NCBI GenBank assembly: GCA_046732895.1
Contig: JBKPNZ010000045.1
Span: 1 to 64,000 of the forward strand
Source: JBKPNZ01 sp046732895
GTDB taxonomy: Bacteria > Actinomycetota > Thermoleophilia > Solirubrobacterales > 70-9
Direction: 5' to 3'
Length of the DNA: 64,000 bases
Of the stretch, positions 23,798-31,927 are shown one piece after another. Position numbers and translations under genes: made by a program. The notes under the pieces are model-generated. The model saw nothing but the letters and a program-made list of their open reading frames with translations, was not told the DNA's origin and did not search any database. Numbering within the stretch: position 1 is the stretch's first letter; the number at the start of each line of letters is the position of its first letter.

Positions 23798-24585
23798 TCG
23801 GGCGCCTCGTCATGAACGCGCGCGTGGTCGGCGCGCTGGGCCGGCGCTCGGTGCGGCAGACGTTTCGCCGGCCGCAGCTCTTCGCGCCGATACTGGTTTT
23901 CCCGACCCTGCTCCTTGCCGTGCAGACGGGCGGGGCGGGCCGTGCGGTCGACCTGGCGGAGTTCCCGCAGGTGCACGGGTTTCTCGACTTCATGCTCGCC
24001 GGGGCGATGATCCAGTCAACGCTGCTCGCCGGGAACACGGGTGGGATCGCGATGGCGGTGGACATCGAGATGGGATTCACCGACCGCCTCTTCGCCGCGC
24101 CCATCTCGCGGTTCGCGATCGTGCTTGGGCGGCTGGCGGGCACCGCGGCGATGGGAGCGGTCGCGGCGGTCTGGTTCCTGGTGATCGGCCTCATCTTCGG
24201 CGCGCACGTCTCCCAGGGGGTGCCGGGGGCGCTGCTGGCGATCGTGTTCGTGAGCCTGACGGCCGCGGCGTTCGGCGGGATCGGCGCCGCCATCGCGCTG
24301 CGGACCGGGAGCGCGTCGGTGGTTCAGGGGCTGTTCCCGCTGGTCTTCGTCGTCCTGTTCCTGTCCAGCGCGTTCTTCCCCGCCAACCTGATCCTGGAGC
24401 CCGCCCAGAGCGTGGCGGAGTACAACCCACTCAGCTTCATCGTCGAGGGAGTGCGCGATCCGGTGATCGCGACGCTGTCCGCGCATGCGTTCTGGAAGGC
24501 AGTTGGCGCGCTGGCGCTGATCGGGTTGGTCGGGATCTCGCTGAGCGCGGTGGCGCTGCGCCGGAGGCTGCTCGTTGGAGGCTAG
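23794..24585 (+). CDS. ABC-2 type permease, first subunit
   Basis: This 263-residue ABC2 membrane protein has six predicted helices. The conserved core is VDIEMGFTDRLFAAPISRFAIVLGR, in the usual position after helix 2, and the C-terminal region has FFPANLILEPAQSVAEYNPLSF with the family's PxxxxxxxNP pattern. TTG-type start overlapping the ATPase stop by 4 bp, and its end overlaps the second permease by 11 bp. It probably forms a heterodimer with that protein. Confidence 0.85.
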   Translation: MIGRLVMNARVVGALGRRSVRQTFRRPQLFAPILVFPTLLLAVQTGGAGRAVDLAEFPQVHGFLDFMLAGAMIQSTLLAGNTGGIAMAVDIEMGFTDRLFAAPISRFAIVLGRLAGTAAMGAVAAVWFLVIGLIFGAHVSQGVPGALLAIVFVSLTAAAFGGIGAAIALRTGSASVVQGLFPLVFVVLFLSSAFFPANLILEPAQSVAEYNPLSFIVEGVRDPVIATLSAHAFWKAVGALALIGLVGISLSAVALRRRLLVGG

Positions 24586-25375
24586 CTCCGTAACGCGGAG
24601 CTTCGACCTCGCCGCCGACGGGCGGACGGTGGGTGCGCTCCTGCGGCGGGCGCGGAACGAGCTGCTGCGAGTGCCGGGGGCGGCGATCCCCGGGGTGATG
24701 GCGCCGACGATCTTCTTTCTCGGGTTGACCGCGGTATTCGGGAATCTCGCCCTCCTGCCGGGGTTCACGACCGACACCTACCAGAGCTTCATCATCCCGG
24801 TGAGCCTGCTGCAGGGAGCGGGGTTCACGGGGGCCGCGACAGGGGTCAATCTCGCGAGGGATATTGAGCAGGGGTGGTTCGACCGCCTGCTGGCGTCGCC
24901 GGCGCCGCGCCCGGTGCTGCTGGCGGGAATGGTGATCTCCGCCGGGCTCCGCGCGCTCGTGCCGGCGACCGTCCTCCTGGGAGTTGGCTTCGCGATCGGC
25001 GTGGATTGGCCGGGGGTGCCGGGGCTCCTGCTCGCCCTCGTCCTGACGGTGGTGTGGGGCATGGTCGCCGCGCTGTGGGGGTGCGGTCTGGCGCTGCGGT
25101 TCAAGTCGCAGTCGGCGGCGCCGCTCATGCAGTCGGGGATGTTCATCGCGATCCTGTTCACGACCGCGTACGCGCCGCTCGACCAGCTGCAGGGCTGGCT
25201 GGAGAAGATCGCCCGGGTCAACCCCGTCACGAAGGTCCTCGAGGCGGCCCGTCAGGGATTCGTCGAGGGGGGTATCAGCTGGAGTGACACCTGGCCGGGC
25301 CTGCTTGCGCTCGCTGGGATCTTCGCCGTCATGGCGTTCTTCGCGCTCCGCGAGATGGAGCGCACGGCGGATTGA
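24575..25375 (+). CDS. ABC-2 type permease, second subunit
   Basis: This 266-residue paralogue of the preceding permease has the equivalent core ARDIEQGWFDRLLASPAPRPVLLAG and the closing motif LEKIARVNPVTKVLEAARQGFVEGG. Six hydrophobic helices are visible. Having two different permeases and one ATPase fits a heteromeric DrrA-DrrB-DrrC-like exporter. The stop overlaps the next gene's start (TTGA), so the glycoside hydrolase is part of the same translational chain. Confidence 0.85.
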   Translation: MEASSVTRSFDLAADGRTVGALLRRARNELLRVPGAAIPGVMAPTIFFLGLTAVFGNLALLPGFTTDTYQSFIIPVSLLQGAGFTGAATGVNLARDIEQGWFDRLLASPAPRPVLLAGMVISAGLRALVPATVLLGVGFAIGVDWPGVPGLLLALVLTVVWGMVAALWGCGLALRFKSQSAAPLMQSGMFIAILFTTAYAPLDQLQGWLEKIARVNPVTKVLEAARQGFVEGGISWSDTWPGLLALAGIFAVMAFFALREMERTAD

Positions 25376-26559
25376 GCGAAGAGCTCGAGGAGCTGTGCCG
25401 GCGGGTTCTCGGCGCGAGTTGGGCGGAGGGGGAGCGCCGCGGCGTGTCCTTCGCGTACACGCGGCCGAGTCCCGGGCGGTACCGCTGGCAGTGGTACTGG
25501 GACTCGTGCTTCGCGGCGATCGTTTGGCGGCGGTTCGATCCCGCGCGCTCGCGCGCAGAACTCGAGACGCTGCAGCGGGCGATGCGGCCGGATGGGTTCG
25601 TGGGGCACGTCGTGTTCTGGGAGCGGCCGGTGACGCTCGAGCGGCTCCTCTACTACAACGTCGCGTCGCGCTCGGCCGAGATGACGAGCACGATTCAGCC
25701 GCCGCTGCTGGCGTGGGCGTGGAAGATCGCGGTTGGGGATCCGGCGGGTGAGCCGCGGATTCGCGAGCACCACGAGTGGCTGCGGGCGAACCGGGATCTC
25801 GAGGGGGATGGGCTCTTGTGGGTGGTGCAGCCCGACGAGTCGGGCCTCGACTCCTCGCCGAAGTACGACCCGATCTGGGGGTGGCGCTCGCACGGGCGGG
25901 TGGGGTTCTCGTTTCTCGTCGCGCACAACCGGCGGTACGGATGGGATGCGCGGCGGATTCGCGATGCGGGTGGGCCCGTGGTGTGCGAGGTGGCGACCAA
26001 TGTCCTGTGGGGGTTGGCGCGCATGGCGATGGGTGAGGAGTCGATAACCGAGAGGCTGGTGGAGCGGTTGTGGGATGAGGAGGCGGGGCTGTTCCTCGAC
26101 GAGGTGCAGCCGGGTGGGGCGCGGCCGGCTGTGAACACCTGGGCGGGGATGGCGCCCCTGGCGTTGCCGGATCTGCCCGTGGAGATAGGGAGGCGGATGG
26201 TCGAGGAGCACCTGCTGAATCCGTCTGAGTACCTGTTGCCGGTGCCGCCGCCGTCGGTGGCCGCTTCGGAGGCGGCGTTCGAGCCCAATCGGGGGCCCGG
26301 GTGGAAGCGGCGCTACTGGCGCGGGCCGACGTGGGTGAATGCCGCATGGATGCTGTGGCTCGGGATGCGCCGGCTCGGCTACACCGAGGAGGCGCGGGCG
26401 ATGGCGGCGAAGCTCGAGGAGGCGGTGCTTCGCGAGGGCCTGCGCGAGTACTACGACCCCCGCACCGGCGAGGGCCTGGGCGCAACCGCCTTCGCCTGGA
26501 CGAGCCTCATGCTCGAGATGTCCGATCCGGACCCCACTAGCGCCACGAGCTACCTCTAG
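25372..26559 (+). CDS. MGH1-like / GH63-family (alpha/alpha)6 glycoside hydrolase
   Basis: The product has 395 residues. The sequence YRWQWYWDSCFAAIVWRRFD resembles the signature WDS...F region of mannosylglycerate hydrolase and GH63/GH37 trehalase-like barrels, where the Asp of WDS is catalytic. Further barrel motifs are SAEMTSTIQPPLLAWA, DESGLDSSPKYD and WRGPTWVNAAWML. The family hydrolyses alpha-linked glucosides or mannosides such as mannosyl- or glucosylglycerate or trehalose. No signal peptide is seen, so it is cytoplasmic. It is unusual as the last gene of a DrrABC-type exporter operon. TTG start. Confidence 0.75.
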   Translation: MSEELEELCRRVLGASWAEGERRGVSFAYTRPSPGRYRWQWYWDSCFAAIVWRRFDPARSRAELETLQRAMRPDGFVGHVVFWERPVTLERLLYYNVASRSAEMTSTIQPPLLAWAWKIAVGDPAGEPRIREHHEWLRANRDLEGDGLLWVVQPDESGLDSSPKYDPIWGWRSHGRVGFSFLVAHNRRYGWDARRIRDAGGPVVCEVATNVLWGLARMAMGEESITERLVERLWDEEAGLFLDEVQPGGARPAVNTWAGMAPLALPDLPVEIGRRMVEEHLLNPSEYLLPVPPPSVAASEAAFEPNRGPGWKRRYWRGPTWVNAAWMLWLGMRRLGYTEEARAMAAKLEEAVLREGLREYYDPRTGEGLGATAFAWTSLMLEMSDPDPTSATSYL

Positions 26560-26622
26560 CGCCATGCGCCACGGCGAGCGTCCATGGGCTCGCCAGCGTT
26601 GGCGAACCCCCACCCATCCCGG

Positions 26623-26667
26623 CGATGGTCGAGAAAACGCGTCAATGACGCGTTTTCTCGACCATCG
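26623..26667. repeat. 45-bp perfect palindrome, distal flank of the DUF559 gene
   Basis: CGATGGTCGAGAAAACGCGT begins a perfect 22-bp arm; the complementary arm follows after a single A at 26645. It lies 6 bp beyond the stop of the DUF559 gene, between convergent genes, and is related to the imperfect copy at 27599-27643 on the other side of that gene. Smaller hairpins (GGCGAGC/GCTCGCC and CGCCA/TGGCG) occupy 26572-26608. Confidence 0.85.
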
Positions 26668-26673
26668 GTGGCG

Positions 26674-27621
26674 TTAGGCCGCTCGGGTCGCCGTTGCGAG
26701 CATCGCTCGTACGACTTGCGCCACGTGTTCGGGGCGGTCTGTGACGTCGTCCCACGTGAAGCGGACGACCTGCCAGCCCTCCAGGCGGAGAAGCTGGTCT
26801 CGGCGGCGGTCGGTCTGGAAGGCGTGCTTGGTCTTGTGGGTCCTCCATCCGTCGACCTCCACGACGACGCGCTCGCGGTGCCACACGAAGTCGCATTCCC
26901 ATTGCTCGCCCGGCACAGCCATCGGCTGGTTGACAGCGGGACGCGGCACGCCAAACCGCCGGCAGAGCGCCAAGAATCGGCGCTCCAACACAGTCCTCGG
27001 CACCCCCTCCCCCACGTGCCCACTCCCGAGCGCCTCCGCCAATCGCCGGGTCCCGGGCTGCCCCCAGCGCCGCTCGAGGAGCTCCCTGACGGCCGCGTGA
27101 TCCAGGTCCCCCTGGATCTCTGCCTGATCACATGCGCGCTCGAGGAGGTGTCGTGGTTCTGTCGCGGCGATGTCAAGCAGGGTCCATGGGACCGACGTGC
27201 ACGAGATCCCATCGACCTCGTCTTGGTCGACAGGGGTTAGGCACGTGGAGCGATGGATGCGGATTCCCCGATGCGTCAGGGCAGAGCGGCGAGGGATCGT
27301 CACGTGAACTGCCCCGCTCCAGCGAAGCAAGTCCAGGAGGGCAGCCGCCGAGCGATGGGAGAGCAACGCCCCTTCCCCACAAGCCTTCACCGCCGCGAAC
27401 CACTCCCCGCGAGGCGGAAGATCGGGTCGGCCTAGTGCGTAGACACCGTGGTATTTGCGATAGAGACGTAGCTGGCGGGCGCGATCCTGCACGGCACGTG
27501 GGGAAAGGCCGAGATCGGCCAACTCGCCGAGGTCGATCACATCGTGGTGCGCTCGCGCGAACTCGACGATCCGTCGCTCCCAGGCCGCCTTCTCGCGGCG
27601 ATGGTCGAGAAAACGCGCCAT
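26674..27621 (-). CDS. AbiEi-like winged-helix plus DUF559 (PD-(D/E)XK, Vsr-like) nuclease-fold protein
   Basis: The product has about 315 residues. The N-terminal third (VIDLGELADLGLSPRAVQDRAR, then YRKYHGVYALG) is the AbiEi-type antitoxin winged helix. The middle resembles AbiEi_4. The C-terminal 90 residues match DUF559: WECDFVWHRERVVVEVDGW with the catalytic Asp and Glu-x-Asp, then TKHAFQTDRRRDQLL and GWQVVRFTWDDV. The nuclease residues are intact. The start is probably the ATG at 27621, inside the loop of the upstream palindrome; an ATG at 27651 is the longer choice. Proteins of this design are often multi-copy in actinobacteria. Its bracketing by two palindromes is the notable feature. 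Confidence 0.8.
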   Translation of the reverse strand: MARFLDHRREKAAWERRIVEFARAHHDVIDLGELADLGLSPRAVQDRARQLRLYRKYHGVYALGRPDLPPRGEWFAAVKACGEGALLSHRSAAALLDLLRWSGAVHVTIPRRSALTHRGIRIHRSTCLTPVDQDEVDGISCTSVPWTLLDIAATEPRHLLERACDQAEIQGDLDHAAVRELLERRWGQPGTRRLAEALGSGHVGEGVPRTVLERRFLALCRRFGVPRPAVNQPMAVPGEQWECDFVWHRERVVVEVDGWRTHKTKHAFQTDRRRDQLLRLEGWQVVRFTWDDVTDRPEHVAQVVRAMLATATRAA

Positions 27622-27643
27622 TGACGCGTTTTCGCGACCATCG
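27599..27643. repeat. 45-bp near-palindrome covering the start of the DUF559 gene
   Basis: The left arm CGATGGTCGAGAAAACGCG and right arm CGCGTTTTCGCGACCATCG pair with one mismatch around a 7-nt centre. Arm sequence and total length match the perfect copy at 26623-26667. The first codons of the DUF559 frame lie inside it, so the element supplies either coding sequence or a translation-blocking hairpin. Confidence 0.8.
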
Positions 27644-27719
27644 GTGGGCATGGGGGCATCGTGGCGGCGCGGGCGTGCCGGGTGGCACGCAGCGTGTCCG
27701 GAAACGCGAGCGCGAGCGT

Positions 27720-27766
27720 TACTTGTAGCGGTAGGTGATGGGGTCTACTTGTAGCGGTAGGTGATG
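27720..27766. repeat. Direct duplication of the infA 3' end
   Basis: The last 21 bp of infA (starting TACTTGTAGCGGTAGGTGAT on the plus strand, 27746-27766) recur exactly at 27720-27740, separated by 5 bp. The second copy is outside the gene, just downstream of the infA stop and towards the DUF559 cassette. It could be a replication-slippage duplication or the scar of an insertion that rebuilt the infA end. Confidence 0.85.
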
Positions 27767-27963
27767 CGGCCGCGGTCGAGGTCGTATGGCGACAGCTCGA
27801 TCTTCACCCGGTCGCCCGGGAGGATGCGGATGTAGTGGCGGCGCATCTTGCCCGAGATGTGCCCGAGGACCTCGTGGTCGTTCTCGAGCTTCACACGGAA
27901 CATCGTGTTGGGCAGGGCCTCAGTGACCTCGCCCTCCATCTCGATCTTCTCTTCCTTTGCCAT
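27745..27963 (-). CDS. infA: Translation initiation factor IF-1
   Basis: This 72-residue S1/OB-fold protein starts MAKEEKIEMEGEV and includes ALPNTMFRVKLEN, VLGHISGKMRRHYIRILPGDRVKIELSPYD and the end ITYRYK. It blocks the ribosomal A site and helps IF-2 and IF-3 during initiation. An in-frame upstream ATG would add 14 unrelated residues and is rejected because IF-1 length is fixed. In many bacteria infA is followed by rpmJ, rpsM and rpsK; here it is followed by the palindrome-bounded DUF559 gene, so the usual downstream linkage is broken. Confidence 0.97.
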   Translation of the reverse strand: MAKEEKIEMEGEVTEALPNTMFRVKLENDHEVLGHISGKMRRHYIRILPGDRVKIELSPYDLDRGRITYRYK

Positions 27964-28059
27964 GCGGCCGGAGAGGGTAGCAGCGGGCACAAACGTCACC
28001 GGCAAGCCGCGTAGCGACCCCGTGCCGAGCGTGAAAGCGCCACGGCCCGCCGCAGACGC

Positions 28060-29142
28060 TCAGCGAACGAGCTCGAACGCCCCGATGTCGCAGCGCGGCC
28101 CCTGCGGGCGCTTCACGCCGCGCTGATCGTGGGCCGTGCAGTGGGCGGCGCCTGCGTTGAAGGCGGGACTCGTGTGCGGGAGCGCGAGCGTGTCGGTGGG
28201 GCCTCCGTTGTTCTTGAGCTTGCCGAGCTGCGGATTCTTCTGGGATATATCGCCCGGCCCAGCCAGATCGCAGTCCTGGTGGTCGTCGAGGTTGTGACCC
28301 TCCGAGGCGATCGCCGTGCCGCCGCAGTTGTCCGGGGTTCCCGGATTCCCCGGCGACCCCGCGGGCTGGCCGTTCTGCTCATACGCAACGTTGTCGGCAA
28401 CGATCGTGCCCTTCAGGGTTGCGTCCGCGCCGTTCAGGCCGCCGCCGCAGGTATCGCCGTTGAAGCACTGGTTGGCCACGACCGTGCTGTCGATCAGCTT
28501 GACCTCAGTGTCAAAGGCGCCACCGTCACCGTTGAACGTCGGGTTGCCGCCGAAGTTGTTGAAGAACGTGGAGTCGATCGCGCGGATCGGATCTGCCGCC
28601 CAGATCGCCCCACCGTTATAGGCGTGGTTGCCCGCGAAGAGGCTCTGCTTCACGACCACCTCGTCGTTGCTGTAGACGCCCCCGCCGTACTTCCAATCCG
28701 TGTTCGTGATCGCGTGGTTGTTGAGGACCGCAACCCGGTTGAGGATGAGCTTCGTGCCGGCGCCGGCCAAGATGCCACCCCCCTCCTCCAGCGCCTCCGT
28801 ATCGCCCTCCCGCACGGTGAGACCGCTCAACCGGACCTTCCCGGGGATGCCGTAGTTGATCTCGAGGACCCGGCTGTTCCGGTTCGCGTCGACCACCGTC
28901 TTGCGAGCACCCGCGCCCGCGATCTTCAGCTCGTGGTCGAGGAACAGCTCGCCGCTGGTGAGGACGTAATGGCCGGCAGGGACCTTGACCGTGTCGCCGG
29001 AGTCGCTGGACGTAAGCGCCCTGCGCAGGGACCCAGCACCGTGGTCGTGGGTGTTGTGCACCTTGATGGTGTTCCCAGCGGCCGCGGCCGGCACAACGGC
29101 GGCCGCAAGTACGACGACGACGGTGGCGGCTAGGCGGCGCAT
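28060..29142 (-). CDS. Secreted parallel beta-helix protein (choice-of-anchor Q-like)
   Basis: This 360-residue protein has a signal peptide (MRRLAATVVVVLAAAVVPAAAA). The mature region has the right-handed beta-helix ladder: NTHDHGAGSLRRAL, DTVKVPAGHYVLTSG, then repeats such as GGGILAGAG, GGGVYSNDE, GGAIWAAD and GGAFDTE. The C-terminus LKNNGGPTDTLAL, SPAFNAG, DQRGVKRPQGPRCDIGAFE is the choice-of-anchor Q signature. Such proteins are surface-exposed, often glycan-related; no catalytic residues can be named. A TACCCT box lies 6 nt before the ATG at 29142. Confidence 0.8.
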   Translation of the reverse strand: MRRLAATVVVVLAAAVVPAAAAGNTIKVHNTHDHGAGSLRRALTSSDSGDTVKVPAGHYVLTSGELFLDHELKIAGAGARKTVVDANRNSRVLEINYGIPGKVRLSGLTVREGDTEALEEGGGILAGAGTKLILNRVAVLNNHAITNTDWKYGGGVYSNDEVVVKQSLFAGNHAYNGGAIWAADPIRAIDSTFFNNFGGNPTFNGDGGAFDTEVKLIDSTVVANQCFNGDTCGGGLNGADATLKGTIVADNVAYEQNGQPAGSPGNPGTPDNCGGTAIASEGHNLDDHQDCDLAGPGDISQKNPQLGKLKNNGGPTDTLALPHTSPAFNAGAAHCTAHDQRGVKRPQGPRCDIGAFELVR

Positions 29143-29218
29143 CGGCGCAGGGTATCGGTCGGCGACCCTGGAATCACCTGCGGCTGCTGCGCAGCACGCC
29201 TGTGTCGGCGACCTTCGG

Positions 29219-30001
29219 TCACCGACCCTCAAACTCTGCGTGGCCCGGCCCCTCGGCCAGGAACGACTTCACCGCGTTCTGCAGATCCTGGGTCGCAAAG
29301 AGCTCAGCGAAGACCTCCGGGGTGACCCGATCGGCCTCGTCAACACCGCCGCGCAGATAGCCGCGCACGATCCGCTTCGTCGCCGCGTGCGCCTTGGTCG
29401 GCCCGTTCGCCAGCCGCTGGGCGAAGCGCATCCCCTTCTCGTGGATCTCGTCATCGGGAAGCACCCTGTTGACGACGTTCCACCGCTCAAGGGTGGCGGC
29501 GTCGTAGAGGCCCTGGGTCATCACGAACTCGCGCGCCCGCCCCGGCCCCGCCCGCTCGGCCATACGCTGCGTCCCTCCCGCGCCGGGCGTCAGGCCGACC
29601 ACGGCCTCGACCAGCCCGAACCGCGCCGACTCCGAGGCCCAGATCATGTCGCAGCCGAGCGCGATCTCCAGTCCAGCAGTCAGGCACAGGCCATGAACAA
29701 TCGCAAGCGTCGGGATCTCGAGCGCCTCGATGCGCCGGACCCCGTCGATCAGTGGCTGCGCGAACCCACTTGCGCTCCCGGGACCGGCGTCGACCACCGC
29801 CTGGAAGTTGGCGACGTCGACTCCGCCCGTGAACAGTTCACCCTCGGCCCGCCACACGAGCGCGCGGGCGTCGGAGCCCTCGACCTCCGCAATGCACTCG
29901 ATCAGCTCACTCCACGAATCCTCCGTGAACAGATTGAGCGGCGCGTTCGCGAGCGTGACCACGGCCACGGCGCCTTCGCGGCTGAGGGTGATCGTCGCCA
30001 C
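29219..30001 (-). CDS. Enoyl-CoA hydratase/isomerase family protein
   Basis: This 260-residue crotonase-fold protein has the oxyanion-hole motifs FTGGVDVANF and GLCLTAGLEIALGCD and the substrate loop GLVEAVVGLTPGAGGTQRM. A Glu is present at the position of the first catalytic Glu of crotonase (VEAVVG). It probably hydrates or isomerises an acyl-CoA; exact substrate unknown. It lies directly after the HIT gene on the same strand with no gap between stop and start codons (30002/30001), so the two are co-expressed. Confidence 0.88.
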   Translation of the reverse strand: MATITLSREGAVAVVTLANAPLNLFTEDSWSELIECIAEVEGSDARALVWRAEGELFTGGVDVANFQAVVDAGPGSASGFAQPLIDGVRRIEALEIPTLAIVHGLCLTAGLEIALGCDMIWASESARFGLVEAVVGLTPGAGGTQRMAERAGPGRAREFVMTQGLYDAATLERWNVVNRVLPDDEIHEKGMRFAQRLANGPTKAHAATKRIVRGYLRGGVDEADRVTPEVFAELFATQDLQNAVKSFLAEGPGHAEFEGR

Positions 30002-30418
30002 CTACGCCGCGTCCCGAATCCGATCGGCGATCGAGGCGATCACCGCCTCGTCGCCGCCGCGCGGTATCCACGGCAGCTTGAGCGGGTCGTCCTCGTAGCG
30101 CGGGATGACGTGCAGGTGAAAGTGGAAGACCGTTTGCCACGCGGCCGGTCCGCAGGCGTTGAGGATGTTGAAACCGTCAGGCTCGAGGGCCGTCCTCATC
30201 CGCTGTGCCAGCCGGCGAGCCGCCACGATCGCATGCTGAAGGTCGTCGTCTGAGACCTCCATCAGATCCGCCGAGTGCCTGCGCGGCACCACGAGCGCAT
30301 GCCCGCGCGTGGCGGGATTGATGTCCATGAACGCGACCGTGTGCTCGTCGGAGTCGACGATCTGCGCCGGCACATCTCCGGCAACGATCGCGCAGAACAG
30401 GCAGTCGTTCACAATCAT
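30002..30418 (-). CDS. HIT-family nucleotide hydrolase
   Basis: This 138-residue protein carries the histidine triad HFHLHV near residue 100, the N-terminal zinc pair CLFC and the segment NPATRGHALVVPRRH. The family (HinT-like) removes AMP or other nucleoside monophosphates from amine or acyl conjugates. There is no Shine-Dalgarno sequence before the ATG; instead a GC hairpin ends 4 bp upstream, so initiation may be from ATG 30418 or the GTG two codons later. Enoyl-CoA hydratase follows. Confidence 0.9.
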   Translation of the reverse strand: MIVNDCLFCAIVAGDVPAQIVDSDEHTVAFMDINPATRGHALVVPRRHSADLMEVSDDDLQHAIVAARRLAQRMRTALEPDGFNILNACGPAAWQTVFHFHLHVIPRYEDDPLKLPWIPRGGDEAVIASIADRIRDAA

Positions 30419-30422
30419 TTGC

Positions 30423-30466
30423 GGCGGCTTCGCCGCCTTACATGCTTGTTTCGGGGCACAGGCCCC
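30423..30466. repeat. Two hairpins between the CCA-type gene and the HIT gene
   Basis: GGCGGC/GCCGCC (30423-30437, TTC loop) and GGGGC/GCCCC (30453-30466, 4-nt loop) lie in the 66-bp gap. The distal one may attenuate readthrough from the nucleotidyltransferase gene. The proximal one sits where the HIT gene's ribosome site should be. No U-run is seen. Confidence 0.45.
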
Positions 30467-30484
30467 TCACCATCATCTCCCAGC

Positions 30485-31927
30485 CTATTGCCCGGCGTCG
30501 AGGACCCGCCGTGCCAGCGCCACCGCCTCGTCCCGGCTCGAGACCTCGCCCGCGTACTGGGCCGCCTCGATCTCGCCCAGCAGGCGCCCGAGCTCGGGTC
30601 CCTCCGCAATGTCCAGCTCGCGCGCGAGCTCGTCGCCGCGGATGAGCCGTGCGGGCGGGCCGTCGCGACGCCAGTCAAGCGCTGCCTCGACCATCTCCCG
30701 GGCCGTCGTCAGATGCGCCTCGACCATCTCGGGAGACGCAATCGGCCCCTGGCCGCGGGCGGCGAGGCGATCGGCGACGCTCAGGAGCGTCACGTCCACG
30801 GCCACGGGCTCGGTGGCGCGCAGGTACTCGTACACCGTGCGGCGCGCGAGCGGCCGTTGAGTGGCGAGAAAGCCAAGCCGCAGGTGGTGCAGCGTCAGTG
30901 CACACAGGTGGTCGCTGAGCGCGCGGCTGGTCCGCAGCCGCTCGCACATGCCCTGCACGATCCCCGCGCCCTCGCTGTCGTGCCCAATGAAGGTGACGTA
31001 TCCGCCCGACTGATCGCGCGTCGCGGGCTTGCCGACGTCGTGCACGAGCGCCCCCAACCGCAGCGCCTCGGCCCGCGTGAGCTCGTCGGCGAGCGGCTCG
31101 GCGAGCATTGCGGCAACTTCGTCGGCACGCCCGCCGGCGTACCGATCGAGGTCGGCCTCGATCTCGAGCAACTGCGCGAGGACCTCGATCGTGTGCCCGT
31201 GCACGTCGAGGTGGTGGTTCGGATTCTGCTCCACCCCCCGCAGGGCCTCGACCTCCGGCAGCACGGGCGCCGTCGCGCCCAGCCCGTCCATCAGCTCCAG
31301 CCCGCGGATGGGAGCGGGCCCCGCCATCAGCAGGCAGATCTCAGCGAACTGCCGCTCGCCCGCGACATCGGCGAGGGCCGGGGCGACTGCCCCCGCCGCC
31401 TCGGCCGTGGCGTCATCGATCTGCAGGCCGAGAACCGAGGCAAGGCGCGCCGCGCGCAGGACCCGCAGCGGGTCGTCGGCGAAGCTCGTCTCCGAGGCCG
31501 TGCGCAGCACGCCGGCGCCGAGGTCGGCGCAGCCGCCGGTCGGATCGATCGGCTCGCCATCGAGAGCGTCCAACCCCAGCGCCAGCGCGTTGATCGTGAA
31601 GTCGCGCTGCCGCAGGTCATCCTCGATGGCGGCACCGCGAACCGGGCTCACATCCGCGTGCCATTCGCCGCCTCTGCCGAGGGCACGCCACGTCCCGAAC
31701 TCGGCCGAAAGCTCGAACGCATGACCGCCCGCGCCCTTCGCGATCGCCTTCGCCGCGTCCCGCGCATCGCCGGCGACGGCAAGGTCCACATCGACCACGT
31801 CGCGCTCGAGCAGCGCATCGCGGACCGCGCCGCCAACCACCCAGGCCGTCCCCAAGCCCGCGAGGGCATCGCGGCTCACCGCAACCGCCGGCGCCGCAAG
31901 CAGCCGATCGGCGACGGAGCCGCTCAC
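30485..31927 (-). CDS. CCA-adding tRNA nucleotidyltransferase / poly(A) polymerase family with HD domain
   Basis: The product has 480 residues. The N-terminal class II polymerase-beta fold has GGAVRDALLER, the catalytic DVDLAV (metal-binding Asp pair) and RDFTINALAL. The RNA-binding region follows with DDPLRVLRAARLAS. The C-terminal HD domain has ALVHDVGKP and HDSEGAGI. It should add or repair the tRNA 3' CCA end, with possible phosphohydrolase activity from the HD part. The start overlaps the alr stop by 4 bp, so it is coupled to that gene. Confidence 0.92.
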   Translation of the reverse strand: MSGSVADRLLAAPAVAVSRDALAGLGTAWVVGGAVRDALLERDVVDVDLAVAGDARDAAKAIAKGAGGHAFELSAEFGTWRALGRGGEWHADVSPVRGAAIEDDLRQRDFTINALALGLDALDGEPIDPTGGCADLGAGVLRTASETSFADDPLRVLRAARLASVLGLQIDDATAEAAGAVAPALADVAGERQFAEICLLMAGPAPIRGLELMDGLGATAPVLPEVEALRGVEQNPNHHLDVHGHTIEVLAQLLEIEADLDRYAGGRADEVAAMLAEPLADELTRAEALRLGALVHDVGKPATRDQSGGYVTFIGHDSEGAGIVQGMCERLRTSRALSDHLCALTLHHLRLGFLATQRPLARRTVYEYLRATEPVAVDVTLLSVADRLAARGQGPIASPEMVEAHLTTAREMVEAALDWRRDGPPARLIRGDELARELDIAEGPELGRLLGEIEAAQYAGEVSSRDEAVALARRVLDAGQ

